Part shown: piece after piece, positions 47,378-56,703 of the stretch | Numbering within the stretch: position 1 is the stretch's first letter | How the letters are laid out: the number at the start of each line of letters is the position of its first letter | From: an uncultured Mediterraneibacter sp. | Lineage (GTDB): Bacteria; Bacillota; Clostridia; Lachnospirales; Lachnospiraceae | Assembly (NCBI GenBank): GCA_944375765.1 | Contig: CALWAR010000034.1 | Coordinates: 17,744 to 81,743 of the forward strand | Direction: 5' to 3' | DNA: 64,000 nucleotides | The notes under the pieces: generated by a model | The model's database searches: none | Seen by the model: only the letters and a program-made list of their open reading frames with translations | Told to the model about the DNA's origin: nothing | Program-made: the position numbers and the translations under genes

Positions 47378-48502
47378 TCACTTTAATGATTGAAGATAGG
47401 ACATAAAATGTGCTTTATTATCTATAGCCGAAGTAGTAGGCCGTCCCAGATCCGGCCTTGATCCAATAGCGCTCTTTACTTCGATGAAACTAAGACCGTC
47501 TCTTTCTTTTGCCTCTTTAAGGCATACGTCCAGTTGTTCCAGTGAAGTTACACCTACTGCCGAAGAATACCCGCAGGCCTTGGCAATCGAAAGCAAATCG
47601 ATGCTTCCCGCAACAGTCGGCATCCCACCTACTGTCTCATGTGCATTGTTATTAATCACTATGTGTATCAGATTAGATGGGGCGCTCGCTCCTATCAGGG
47701 CCATTGCCCCCATGTGCATCAGCACAGCTCCGTCCCCGTCCAGACACCAGATTTTTGTATCTGGTCTGTTGATCGCTATTTCCAAGGCTATAGACGAACT
47801 ATGTCCCATGGATCCGACTGTAAGAAAATCAAACTTATGGCTCTGACCGTTTTCTTCTCTGATCTCAAACAGTTCTCTGCTCGCTTTCCCTGTTGTGGAA
47901 ATGATTGGATCTTCCCTTGAAACCTTCACAACATGACGGATGACATCCTCTCGTTTTAAAACATAATCATTAGTATAAGTTTTTTTCTTTCCATAAGAAA
48001 GCGCCCCTTTTTTCACTACAAAAGCAACACTCTTCCCCCGGCTCAAGATAGTCGAGAACTCCTCCATTTTACTGCGAAGTTCATCCTCAGTTGTCTCTTT
48101 ACTGACAATAAAAGGTCGGATATCCATGAGTTTTAATAAATCAATTGTAATCTCTCCCTGGAAAGCATGCTGCGGTTCATCATGTATGCCCGGCTCCCCC
48201 CTCCATCCTATCACAAAGATCACAGGTATAGCATAAACTTTATCGCTAAGAAGAGAAGCGACAGGATTGATAACATTTCCTTCACCGCTGTTCTGCATAT
48301 AGACTACAGGTATTTTCCCTGTGGCCAGATGGTAGCCCGCGGCCATCCCGGTACAGCTTCCTTCATTTGCCGCTATCACATGATGTCTGGGATCAATACC
48401 ATATGTATCCATAAGATAATTGCACAACGCTTTTAACTGGGAATCCGGAACACCGACATAAAAATCAGATCCGATGATTTCCAAAAAGTCTTTCACCTGC
48501 AT
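47378..48502 (-). CDS. aepY: Phosphonopyruvate decarboxylase
   Basis: 374 residues. TPP- and Mg-dependent decarboxylation of phosphonopyruvate to phosphonoacetaldehyde, the step that makes phosphonate synthesis irreversible. The conserved TPP Glu is in IAANEGSCTGMAAGYHLATG (near 47); the TPP/Mg motif runs from LDGDGAVLM (256-258 GDG) to INNNAHE (about 284). Length is normal for Ppd, shorter than acetolactate synthases. ATG 48500-48502; the frame opens 4 codons earlier. Lies between pepM and the GNAT-like gene; the gap of 71 bases to pepM is the longest inside the operon. Confidence 0.93.
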   Translation of the reverse strand: MQVKDFLEIIGSDFYVGVPDSQLKALCNYLMDTYGIDPRHHVIAANEGSCTGMAAGYHLATGKIPVVYMQNSGEGNVINPVASLLSDKVYAIPVIFVIGWRGEPGIHDEPQHAFQGEITIDLLKLMDIRPFIVSKETTEDELRSKMEEFSTILSRGKSVAFVVKKGALSYGKKKTYTNDYVLKREDVIRHVVKVSREDPIISTTGKASRELFEIREENGQSHKFDFLTVGSMGHSSSIALEIAINRPDTKIWCLDGDGAVLMHMGAMALIGASAPSNLIHIVINNNAHETVGGMPTVAGSIDLLSIAKACGYSSAVGVTSLEQLDVCLKEAKERDGLSFIEVKSAIGSRPDLGRPTTSAIDNKAHFMSYLQSLK

Positions 48503-48573
48503 TATACATCCCACCTTTCGCTTATTTATTCTTCCTTTTATGCCAGATCTGCATTTGATGAGCTGCTCGGAGG

Positions 48574-49869
48574 TTACAGCGCGTCTATCAGTCTGATAAT
48601 ATCCTTTATCGGCAGTAATCTTTCATCGACTTCCTGAGCCCGATGATATCTCAGTATATCCGCTGCCGTCTGTTGCATAGCCGGGAAAGCGCTCCTCGTC
48701 AGCTGGTTGGCATAGATCACGATATTGACTCCATGTTTAACCAGTTCGTCTTCCGTGATAGAGTTGAATGAAGTCGGAACAACCACAATAGGAGTTTCCT
48801 TGTCCCCACTTCTAAAACGATCGCAGAATTCCAGGATTTCATCTGGTTCCTTTTTCCTGCTGTGGATCATAATACCGTCCGCACCGGCTTTTACATAAGC
48901 CCTGGCTCTGTTCAGAGCATCTTCCATTCCCTGTTCAAGGATCAGGCTTTCTATCCTGGCAATGATCATGAAGTCATCCGTCAACTGAACTTTCTTACCG
49001 GCAGCTATTTTTTCACAGAAATGTTCTATCGTATCCTGTGTCTGAGGCACTTCATTACCGAAAAGTGAATTCTTTTTCAGCCCGATCTTATCCTCGATGA
49101 TAATAGCAGAGACTCCCATTCTCTCAAGGGATCTCACATTATATACAAAATGTTCTACCAGTCCGCCTGTGTCGCCGTCAAAAATGATGGGTTTTGTTGT
49201 AACTTCCATCACATCATCAATCGTTCTTTCACGAGAAGTAATGTCAACAAGCTCTATATCCGGTTTACCTTTTGCTATAGAATCGCACAATGAGCTGATC
49301 CACATAGCATCATATTGATTAAATTCGCCATTATGCTCTATGATCGTTTTTTCAGCGATCAGTCCGGTTAATCCACTGTGGACTTCCAGTGTCTTAACGA
49401 TCGGTACTATTTTCAGAAGTTGTCTGAGACGCTTCCTGCGGTATTCGGGCATCATTGCCTTTTCTTTTATCTGTTTATCAATCCGCCTTATCTCTTCGTT
49501 ATAAGTATATGGTATATCGATAAGCTGTCCGCCATACTTCTTTAGAAGGGAAATAATGTTCTCTCTAATCGCTTGTGTAACTCCTGTCTTCCAGTTATCC
49601 CCATGTACGACATAATCCGGTCTGACTTCTTCGATTACTTTATCATACATTATCTCGTGCTGTATGATAACCTCATCTACCCCTACAATTTTTCTAACCA
49701 TATCAATGCGCTCTTCAAAACTGGCCATTGGGAATCTGTTATACCTGATTCTCGCCTCATCACTCAGAACACCGACAATAACACGCCCGTATTTTCTTGC
49801 ATTATTAATGATATTCAGATGCCCAGCATGGATGTTATCGGTGCAAAAACACGTATATACTTTTTTCAT
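48574..49869 (-). CDS. pepM: Phosphoenolpyruvate mutase fused to a cytidylyltransferase-like domain
   Basis: 431 residues, two domains. N-terminal (about 1-130) is a HxGH-type nucleotidyltransferase of the TagD/glycerol-3-phosphate cytidylyltransferase class (CTDNIHAGHLNIINNARKYG, HAGH at 14-17). C-terminal (about 150-431) is PEP mutase: DGDTGG (231-236) and the family hallmark EDKIGLKKNS (259-268), which in mutases replaces the lyase motif. It forms the C-P bond of phosphonopyruvate. ATG 49867-49869. 16 bases after the transaminase gene. The fused domain suggests nucleotide activation of a phosphonate or linked alcohol. Confidence 0.95.
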   Translation of the reverse strand: MKKVYTCFCTDNIHAGHLNIINNARKYGRVIVGVLSDEARIRYNRFPMASFEERIDMVRKIVGVDEVIIQHEIMYDKVIEEVRPDYVVHGDNWKTGVTQAIRENIISLLKKYGGQLIDIPYTYNEEIRRIDKQIKEKAMMPEYRRKRLRQLLKIVPIVKTLEVHSGLTGLIAEKTIIEHNGEFNQYDAMWISSLCDSIAKGKPDIELVDITSRERTIDDVMEVTTKPIIFDGDTGGLVEHFVYNVRSLERMGVSAIIIEDKIGLKKNSLFGNEVPQTQDTIEHFCEKIAAGKKVQLTDDFMIIARIESLILEQGMEDALNRARAYVKAGADGIMIHSRKKEPDEILEFCDRFRSGDKETPIVVVPTSFNSITEDELVKHGVNIVIYANQLTRSAFPAMQQTAADILRYHRAQEVDERLLPIKDIIRLIDAL

Positions 49870-49885
49870 AAATATTTCCTCTTTA

Positions 49886-51016
49886 TCAGCTATTGTATTT
49901 TACCGGAAGAGATACATGATATTTTTCAAGAGATTCTTCAAAAACTGAGAAAAAATCTACAATATCTTCCCTGTCAATCGCACCCAATGAACATAACCTG
50001 AATGTATTTATATCAGAAACCTTTCCGGGATAAATCGTAAATCCTCTTTCATAACAGTAATCATGGATTTTGTCAAAGTCCCAGTTTGCATCGTCCGGAT
50101 ACAGAACTGACACCACCAGTCCCGCCTGCCACTCCTTGCGGATAAGATTTTTAAAGCCAAGTTTTTTCAGACCGGCATGGATTTCTTCAAACACACGCCT
50201 GTGTCTTTCCCACTTCTCTATTTCACCTTCAGCAAAATATTCTTTCAACGCCTGGCTGGCCGCATATACAGTCTGTACCGGAGGAGTAAAGTGCATTTCC
50301 CCAGTCTCTTCAAACACTTTATACTGAAGATACAAATTACAGTAGTAAGATCTTTTTTTGTAATCTTTAGACTTTTCAATAATACTCCGGTTGCCGATTA
50401 TAAACGATAATCCTGTCATAGCCATAAGCCCCTTTTGTGCAGACGCCATACAGAAATCGATATTCTCTCTCTCTATATCAATCGGACGCATGGCCAGCGT
50501 AGATGTAGTATCTACCGTAAAGACAGCCTCATATTTATGGGCCAGTTCTCCTATCTCTCTGATCGGATTTAAAATCCCTGTTCCCGTCTCATTATGCGTT
50601 GTATGCACTAACGCAATATCCGGATTGTTTTTTAATACTTGTTCCACTTCACTGAGAACCGGCCTCTCATCTTCCGGAAATCTAAGATCAATATGCGGCA
50701 GGCCATAGTACCTGCAGATTTCTACAGCTCTTGCGCTGTAAGCCCCATTATTTATGATCAGTATCTTCCCACTCTCCGGCAAAAGTGAATTTAAGCATAT
50801 GTCAATATTGATTGTTCCTGATCCGCAAAATAGAACCGATGTATATTTTACAGGATCACCGTGAACGATCTTCAACAGATCTGTTCTCAGTTCACGCATA
50901 ACAGTAATAAATTCTTCTTCTCTGGGACATATATCCGGAACAACCTGAGCCATCTTTACACTGTCTGTTGTTGTCGCAGGCCCTGGATTCAATAATATAT
51001 TCCTTTTAATCTGCAT
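49886..51016 (-). CDS. phnW: 2-aminoethylphosphonate--pyruvate transaminase
   Basis: 376 residues, PLP fold type I, class V aminotransferase. N-terminal LLNPGPATTTDSVKMAQVVP with DICPRE, and the PLP lysine K195 (ASAQKGLMAMTG) with VDTTSTLA (Asp169). In this setting it should run toward synthesis: phosphonoacetaldehyde to 2-aminoethylphosphonate, since pepM and ppd are adjacent and no phosphonatase (PhnX) is present. Overlaps the LuxC-like gene by 11 bases, so the phosphonate and acyl modules are translationally tied. Confidence 0.92.
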   Translation of the reverse strand: MQIKRNILLNPGPATTTDSVKMAQVVPDICPREEEFITVMRELRTDLLKIVHGDPVKYTSVLFCGSGTINIDICLNSLLPESGKILIINNGAYSARAVEICRYYGLPHIDLRFPEDERPVLSEVEQVLKNNPDIALVHTTHNETGTGILNPIREIGELAHKYEAVFTVDTTSTLAMRPIDIERENIDFCMASAQKGLMAMTGLSFIIGNRSIIEKSKDYKKRSYYCNLYLQYKVFEETGEMHFTPPVQTVYAASQALKEYFAEGEIEKWERHRRVFEEIHAGLKKLGFKNLIRKEWQAGLVVSVLYPDDANWDFDKIHDYCYERGFTIYPGKVSDINTFRLCSLGAIDREDIVDFFSVFEESLEKYHVSLPVKYNS

Positions 51017-52181
51017 AACTTATCCTCCTCGACATAGCGCGTATCAGATCATATCCGTCCCAGATCAGTGAGAATTCCATCGTCCGTCCGATCGGAACGA
51101 TGCGATCCACACCGTCGACTCCTGCTCTTTCCACAACATCCTGCAGTTTCTCTCTTAAATCCCCCAGATAAGATATCGTCTGGCACTTTTCGTCGCAGAA
51201 CACTGTAATTTCGGCCAGGTCATTTAATTCATATTCAAAGAAAAAGCCGCTGTGATAATGGCACTTCATGACCTTTTTATCCAGTTCTGAGAGTTCTATC
51301 CTTATCAGATTATTCTTTTTCTGACTTTTATATATCTGACATTTCGTCTGAATGGCAGCCATGCAGAAAGCATCCAGCTTTCCGACTGCTTGGACGGCCT
51401 GTAGTTCGTACTTCTTATCGACAAGCTTTTGTAATTCTTCCCAGAACAGAGCTTTCGCATTTTCCACAGAACTTCCTGTCCAGAAAACAATGTGAGGTGA
51501 AGTACACGCGTTCTGATCTGAAAAATACGTATCATTATAAAAAGCAGAGGCGACTGCTTTCTTATCCTCCATTTTTATGTAATCGTCGCTCTGGATGACA
51601 CAGAATGAAAAACGATCAGCAAAAGTTATGTCAAACGCTCTCGCCGAAAGTTCCGATCCGCGAATCTCTCGTATTGTATCGTCTCCTCCCCAGATCACCC
51701 TGATATTGCAATACTGCGACAGGACATCCGTACAATCGGAACTCTTGTCATATCGGACAGGATATACATAGTTTTTCATATCAGGATAATTTTCCAATGC
51801 TTTTTCCATAGCATCGCAGATCAGGTCTACCTGCGGGAAATCCTTTCCTGACAGACGCACTACATTTTTGCATCCGGCCAGGATGCCTGCTGCCAGTGAA
51901 AACGCAAAATTCACCGGCACATTTGAAGGAGCAATATGAAATACCAGTCCCCTCCCTAGCCGTTCGTTCATATCGTAATAATCCTTTTGATAAGAAAGTA
52001 CTGCCGCTCTTCTACACCAGTATGCAAAGGTGATCACATCTGAATACGAGCGTGCTGAACGAATCTTAAAAATCTGACTGGAAAGCTCATTCAAAAAAAT
52101 GACAGCCTGCTCAGAAAACGGATTAAGAGATGGAACTGCTTTCATTTTCTTTATACGTTCTTCGTCAAAATCTAACCGCAT
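51006..52181 (-). CDS. LuxC-like acyl-CoA/acyl-protein reductase
   Basis: 391 residues. Member of the LuxC branch of the aldehyde dehydrogenase superfamily, which reduces an acyl thioester to an aldehyde with NAD(P)H. Nucleotide-binding region APSNVPVNFAFSLAAGILAG (84-103) and VVRLSGKDFP; the likely acyl-accepting Cys226 lies in SDQNACTSPH. ATG 52179-52181 overlaps the end of the LuxE-like gene by 17 bases. No luciferase genes are present, so the aldehyde serves something other than light. Substrate chain length is unknown. Confidence 0.88.
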   Translation of the reverse strand: MRLDFDEERIKKMKAVPSLNPFSEQAVIFLNELSSQIFKIRSARSYSDVITFAYWCRRAAVLSYQKDYYDMNERLGRGLVFHIAPSNVPVNFAFSLAAGILAGCKNVVRLSGKDFPQVDLICDAMEKALENYPDMKNYVYPVRYDKSSDCTDVLSQYCNIRVIWGGDDTIREIRGSELSARAFDITFADRFSFCVIQSDDYIKMEDKKAVASAFYNDTYFSDQNACTSPHIVFWTGSSVENAKALFWEELQKLVDKKYELQAVQAVGKLDAFCMAAIQTKCQIYKSQKKNNLIRIELSELDKKVMKCHYHSGFFFEYELNDLAEITVFCDEKCQTISYLGDLREKLQDVVERAGVDGVDRIVPIGRTMEFSLIWDGYDLIRAMSRRISYAD

Positions 52182-53244
52182 AAGTGTCTGAGCACCCCCT
52201 TATCTCTGCGTTTTTTAGTCTGCCAAGTATTGTAAAGTACTTCCCGTTTCTTCCGCATGGACAGTCGTCCTCACCTAATATGATCCCTTCATCTTCTGTC
52301 AGAAGAGAGTGTCCCGGATACGACTGAGGAATAGAAGACACTACCTGGACGATCCCTTGCTCGCCTATGCTGCATTGAGAAAAGTCATCTGTTCTGCGTG
52401 TAATCACATCCGAAAAAATGCTCGTATGAAGATGTCCATATTCACATTCCATAGAAATGCTGCCCGTCTGCTCCACCATACCATAGAAATCATGTATATT
52501 TTTGAGCCCACATGACACATGCAGCGCCTCTTTAAATCTTGTGGATGAGATATTTTCTGACGCAAGTTTCTTCCAACCTCCTCCATGGATCAATATTCCA
52601 TTTGACAGATCCAAAGTCATTGCAGGCAATTTTTTCAACTCCTGATAAAAATGTTGCCAGATCATAAACGTAAATCCAAACAGAAAGACCGATCCTCCGC
52701 TGTGCTGATTTACAAACTCCTGTACTGCCTCCAGATTCAGCGTCATATCTTCATTCAGCGCGTAGACTTTCTTAGTACCAAACATAGAGAACCCCAAAAT
52801 TCCTGCTCCTCTGGCAGAAAACATCTCTCTGTTCTTGATAACCGACGGGCAGTCGATTATGATCATCGGCATACGTGATGCTCCTGTAAAGCTGCTGAAT
52901 ATTCTTGCCAACACTTTCTGCTGCATGGACGACGTCTCTTTATCAAGATAGATTCTGGAAACAGCCTGACCCGTTGTACCGGAAGAAGTCATCACTTTAA
53001 AGACCTCCTCATCGGGAACACTTTTTAGCACAATCTTTTTAAAAAGGCTAACCGGGATAAACGGCGCTTCATCGTAATCCATTTCTCCTTGCACATCAAT
53101 CCCTGCTGCATCCAGGATGTCTTTATATTTGTTGCAATGGCTGTAATGAAACTGTGTCAGTTCCCGTACTCTGTCAGAAAGAAGTTTTCTTTTATCATCT
53201 CTTTTCAATGAATATGGATCATGCTGAAAAAATCTGTCCATCAT
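52165..53244 (-). CDS. LuxE-like acyl-protein synthetase
   Basis: 359 residues. Acyl-adenylating enzyme of the LuxE family (ANL-like fold): TSSGTTGQAVSRIYLDK (about 86-102) is the AMP/phosphate loop, and HDFYGMVEQTGSISMECEYG the family hallmark. A late CPCGRNGKYFTILGR hinge is PaaK-like. In bioluminescent bacteria LuxE activates fatty acid and hands it to LuxC. ATG 53242-53244 with AGGAG 8 bases upstream, overlapping the ligase stop by 4 bases (ATGA). Adjacent to its usual partner LuxC. Confidence 0.88.
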   Translation of the reverse strand: MMDRFFQHDPYSLKRDDKRKLLSDRVRELTQFHYSHCNKYKDILDAAGIDVQGEMDYDEAPFIPVSLFKKIVLKSVPDEEVFKVMTSSGTTGQAVSRIYLDKETSSMQQKVLARIFSSFTGASRMPMIIIDCPSVIKNREMFSARGAGILGFSMFGTKKVYALNEDMTLNLEAVQEFVNQHSGGSVFLFGFTFMIWQHFYQELKKLPAMTLDLSNGILIHGGGWKKLASENISSTRFKEALHVSCGLKNIHDFYGMVEQTGSISMECEYGHLHTSIFSDVITRRTDDFSQCSIGEQGIVQVVSSIPQSYPGHSLLTEDEGIILGEDDCPCGRNGKYFTILGRLKNAEIRGCSDTYAVRF

Positions 53245-54635
53245 AGAGGAAGCTCCTTGTATTGTATTTTGCCTGATTTGTTCTTTGGTATTTCTTTCAG
53301 GATTACCACTTTGAAAGCACTGTGGTGGAGATTCATCTTTGTCGCAAGGTACTGACTGACCGGATCTTTTAAGTCTTCATCCAGAAGATAGACATGCATC
53401 AGGTCGTCCCTTCCGGCACAGGCACATTCAATATCGAACTCCTGCCTGATTATCCTCTCGCATTCATCAAGATTGATGCGTTTTCCAAAAATTTTCAGAA
53501 ATCTTTTTTTGCGTCCTACAATGTAATAATATCCATCTGCATCCCTTTTTGCCATATCGCCTGTCACCAACCTGCCATGACGTTTATCTCCCAATGCAAG
53601 ATCCTCTTTCTTTTCTGCATATCCAAGCGTCACATTCGGTCCTTCATAGACGAGTTCTCCCACTACATCAGCATCATGGATTTCTCTGCTTTCCGCATCA
53701 ATCAGTGATAGTTTTCCACCGGGTATCGCAATCCCTATACTGCCATATTTTTCCACGGACTTCTGCCATGGTAAGTAGGATATACGTGCTGTTGCCTCTG
53801 TCTGTCCATACATGGCAAAAAAGCGGATACCTTCTTTCTCCGCATATTCTGCAAGTTCTTTGTGTAGTTCGGGTGATAATTTAGCCCCCGATTGAGTGAG
53901 CGTATGGAGAGAGGAGAGTTCCATCTTGAAAAATCTCAGCCTTTTTAACATCTCATATGTATAGGGCACGCCCGCCATGCTCGTAGCTTTCTGAGTTTTA
54001 AAAAAATCCCAGAATTCTTTCTGAAAAATACTTTTTGCAGTGAGCAGTATGATAGCTCCGGCAAGCAGATGGCTGTTTATCACAGAAAGTCCATATGTAT
54101 AACTCATCGGAAGGTTCGTTATCGGTCTCTCCCTGTCGTCGATCTCAAGATACTGTACAATAGCCCTCGCATTAGACATTATATTTTCATGGCTCTGGCG
54201 AACCAGCTTTACTGTGCCGGTAGATCCTGACGTAGTCAGCAGCAGTGCGAGATCATCATTCAGACATGCTTTTCCATATTCTGTTTTCAGCAGAATATAG
54301 CCGCTGTCCTCTCCGCATATCTCATATGTGAACTCTTCTTTTCTTTCTCCGGGGAGCCAAAGATACTCCGGCTGATATGTTTTGATCAGATTTTTAAGAA
54401 AGTCCTGATCAATTTCTCCGTCAAGGAGAAGAGGCACGACTCTGTTGCAGAGACTGGCAGTATAACCTTTCAAAGCCCCCATCGTATTGTGGCATAAGAT
54501 AAAGATCAGCGTTCTTTCCGGAATCCATTTTCGATATATTTTATGAAACCGAATGAGTTCCCCATACGAAAGGCTGGAGCCCGTCTCATCAATAGCTGCT
54601 ACTTTCCCGGCGTCCTTTTTCTCAAGCTCAAACAT
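53241..54635 (-). CDS. AMP-dependent acyl ligase (ANL family)
   Basis: 464 residues. Adenylates a carboxylic acid, probably for loading on the ACP encoded just upstream. ANL motifs: LTTSGSTGTVKLVRQSHE (about 133-150), MYGQTEAT, the YGSIGIAIPGG turn, TGDMAKRDADGYYYIVGRKK hinge, and the catalytic Lys in PKNKSGKIQYKEL near the C-terminus. Short compared with most acyl-CoA synthetases. Start at ATG 54633-54635, with GGAGG 8 bases upstream; the frame opens 9 codons earlier. Acid specificity cannot be told. Confidence 0.9.
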   Translation of the reverse strand: MFELEKKDAGKVAAIDETGSSLSYGELIRFHKIYRKWIPERTLIFILCHNTMGALKGYTASLCNRVVPLLLDGEIDQDFLKNLIKTYQPEYLWLPGERKEEFTYEICGEDSGYILLKTEYGKACLNDDLALLLTTSGSTGTVKLVRQSHENIMSNARAIVQYLEIDDRERPITNLPMSYTYGLSVINSHLLAGAIILLTAKSIFQKEFWDFFKTQKATSMAGVPYTYEMLKRLRFFKMELSSLHTLTQSGAKLSPELHKELAEYAEKEGIRFFAMYGQTEATARISYLPWQKSVEKYGSIGIAIPGGKLSLIDAESREIHDADVVGELVYEGPNVTLGYAEKKEDLALGDKRHGRLVTGDMAKRDADGYYYIVGRKKRFLKIFGKRINLDECERIIRQEFDIECACAGRDDLMHVYLLDEDLKDPVSQYLATKMNLHHSAFKVVILKEIPKNKSGKIQYKELPL

Positions 54636-54658
54636 CACATTTTCCTCCGTTGCCGTAG

Positions 54659-54895
54659 TCACAGCTCGATATCATACTTCCTGAGAATCTCTATTCCCTT
54701 TTCATATGAAGAAAAGTCTATGATATCATCTGTATCCAGCATAATGTCAAATGCTTCCTCCAACATAGCCGTCATTGCCATATGACCAACAGAATCCCAG
54801 TCCGGTATGGACTGATACTCCAGACCTTTCAGTTCATCCTCGCTCACCTTAAATGCATCCATTAAAATTTCATTGTACTTTTTTAAATTATCCAT
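54659..54895 (-). CDS. Acyl carrier protein
   Basis: 78 residues. Acidic four-helix carrier with the 4'-phosphopantetheine Ser35 in PDWDSVGHMAM; DSV replaces the usual DSL of fatty acid ACPs, typical of dedicated carrier proteins. Position between the ligase (23 bases) and transketolase (19 bases) genes implies it carries the operon's own acyl group. AAAGGAG 7 bases before ATG. Confidence 0.95.
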   Translation of the reverse strand: MDNLKKYNEILMDAFKVSEDELKGLEYQSIPDWDSVGHMAMTAMLEEAFDIMLDTDDIIDFSSYEKGIEILRKYDIEL

Positions 54896-54914
54896 TTTTC
54901 TCTCCTTTGCTTAT

Positions 54915-55883
54915 TTATATATCACGCCATTTCCGGCATATCCGCTGTGCAACTTCATCCGGTGTGAGTCTTTCCTGCTCAAGAAGATACTCATATGAAG
55001 CTGCATGAGGATATCTGTCATTGATGCCTATGATTATCTGTTCTGGTGCATCACCCAGGGAACTGAGCACTTCTGCTACAGCCGAACCGAATCCACCCAA
55101 AACACTGTGCTCTTCAATGGTAACGATCAATCTGGTTCTGCACGCGCCAAATATGGCTTTCTTATCCAGCGGTTTGATCGTATGAAAGTCTGTCACACTC
55201 ACAGATATTCCCAGCTCTTCCAACAGACCGGCCGCTTTCAGCGCTGTGTGAACCATGGTGCCTGTAGCAAGAATAGCTACGTCGTCTCCCTCTCTTAGAG
55301 GGATTGCCTTTCCTATTTCAAAATCATAATCTTTATCATACACGATAGGATTCATCGGCCCGCCTGTAAGCCGCAGGTAAACCGGTCCGTCTGTCTGCGC
55401 TGCTGCAAGAGTGGCCTTTACCGTCTCGGTACAGTCCGCCGGAGACAGGATCGTGATATCAGGTATACTTCTCATCACGGACAGATCTTCCGTACTCATA
55501 TGTGTCGGCCCAAGTATACCAACAGAATACCCCGCTGTAAGTCCGACTAGTTTAATATTCTGTTTCATATATCCCATGTTTACACGCACCTGATCCGCAC
55601 ACCTCATCGATGCAAAAGTGGCATAAGTAGTCGCAAATGGAATCAGCCCCTCTTTCGCCATTCCCGCTGCGACGCCGATCATGTTCTGTTCGGCTATCCC
55701 CAGATTATAATATTTATCCGGATATGTTTCACTGAATCTGGTAAGGCATGAATAAAATCTGAGATCTGCCGTCAGCATCACAATGTCATCATCTATCTCA
55801 GGCAGTTCCATAGCGGCCATACCAAACGCTCCGCAGCTTCCAAGCCTTGACCATATTTTTATACTAGCACCCGAGTAATCCAT
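54915..55883 (-). CDS. Transketolase C-terminal subunit (split transketolase)
   Basis: 322 residues: pyrimidine-binding domain with catalytic Glu65 (NLGIAEQNMIGVAAGMA), then the C-terminal swivelling domain (SVTDFHTIKPLDKKAI). Partner of the next gene; together they equal a full TPP-dependent ketol transferase. The frame opens 25 codons earlier but AGGAGG before ATG 55881-55883 fixes the start. Overlaps the N-subunit gene by 20 bases. As part of a dedicated operon it probably moves a two-carbon unit onto an operon-made aldehyde rather than serving the pentose phosphate pathway; inference. Confidence 0.92.
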   Translation of the reverse strand: MDYSGASIKIWSRLGSCGAFGMAAMELPEIDDDIVMLTADLRFYSCLTRFSETYPDKYYNLGIAEQNMIGVAAGMAKEGLIPFATTYATFASMRCADQVRVNMGYMKQNIKLVGLTAGYSVGILGPTHMSTEDLSVMRSIPDITILSPADCTETVKATLAAAQTDGPVYLRLTGGPMNPIVYDKDYDFEIGKAIPLREGDDVAILATGTMVHTALKAAGLLEELGISVSVTDFHTIKPLDKKAIFGACRTRLIVTIEEHSVLGGFGSAVAEVLSSLGDAPEQIIIGINDRYPHAASYEYLLEQERLTPDEVAQRICRKWRDI

Positions 55884-56703
55884 GATATGCTTCCTCCTGT
55901 TCCTGCATGGCTTTTTCATAATTCCGCGCGGAAAGATTGCTGTTATGCCATGCAGCATTATTCTCCATGAACGAAACGCCTTTTCCTTTTACAGTGTCTG
56001 CTATAATTGCTTTCGGACCATCTCCGGGCAACTTAAAAGTCTTATATAATTTCTCGACAGAATGTCCATCCACAGAATAAGTCTCCCATCCGAATGCTTC
56101 CCACTTCTTTTCCAGACTTCCCAGAGCCATGATATCATCCGTCTGTCCATCATACTGCAGATGATTTCTGTCTATCACCGCTGTCAAATTGTCCAAAGCA
56201 TAATGGCTGGCTGACATAGCGGCTTCCCATACCGAACCCTCATCACATTCTCCGTCACCCAGTACCACATATACATGAGCTGGACTTCTTTTTTTCTTTA
56301 ACGCAAGTGCCTGTCCGACACCAAAAGAAAGTCCCATCCCAAGACTCCCACTTGAACTTTCGATACCAAGATCCATATTTAAAGACGGGTGCGCATATAA
56401 ATCGGTATTGTTCTTTTTAAAAGCAGTCAGGTCGTTAAGCACCCCCTTTTGCTTAAGCGCTGCATAAAGAGCCATCACGCCGTGGCCTTTGCTCAGAATG
56501 AAACGATCCCTTTCCGGCCATCTGGTATTATCCGGATCATATTTCATGACTGCCAGATAGAGTACAGCCATGATCTCTACCATAGACATGGCCCCACCCG
56601 CGTGCGCGCCAGCCGGGCCGGCAGAATATGTCATTTCTATAATATCTTTGCGCATTTTTATAGACGCTTTTTTGCACTGTAGCATCAGTTCTTTCTCATC
56701 CAC
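55864..56703 (-). CDS. Transketolase N-terminal subunit (split transketolase)
   Basis: 279 residues: TPP/Mg-binding domain with GAHAGGAMSMVEI, SKGHGVMALYAAL, and the TPP motif VVLGDGECDEGSVWEA (GDGE at 149-152) followed by DRNHLQYDG. The reading frame has an ATG at 56718, but its next codons (GAGGAG) are themselves the ribosome site for the GTG at 56701-56703, the likely start. That GTG overlaps the last codons of the SDR gene (stop at 56696-56698), so the two are coupled. Confidence 0.9.
   Translation of the reverse strand: MDEKELMLQCKKASIKMRKDIIEMTYSAGPAGAHAGGAMSMVEIMAVLYLAVMKYDPDNTRWPERDRFILSKGHGVMALYAALKQKGVLNDLTAFKKNNTDLYAHPSLNMDLGIESSSGSLGMGLSFGVGQALALKKKRSPAHVYVVLGDGECDEGSVWEAAMSASHYALDNLTAVIDRNHLQYDGQTDDIMALGSLEKKWEAFGWETYSVDGHSVEKLYKTFKLPGDGPKAIIADTVKGKGVSFMENNAAWHNSNLSARNYEKAMQEQEEAYHGLLGC

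Noticed and set aside
49886-51016. Phosphonate degradation (PhnW with phosphonatase)
   Set aside because: No PhnX, PhnA/Y or transporter genes are near; PEP mutase and phosphonopyruvate decarboxylase next to it point to synthesis.
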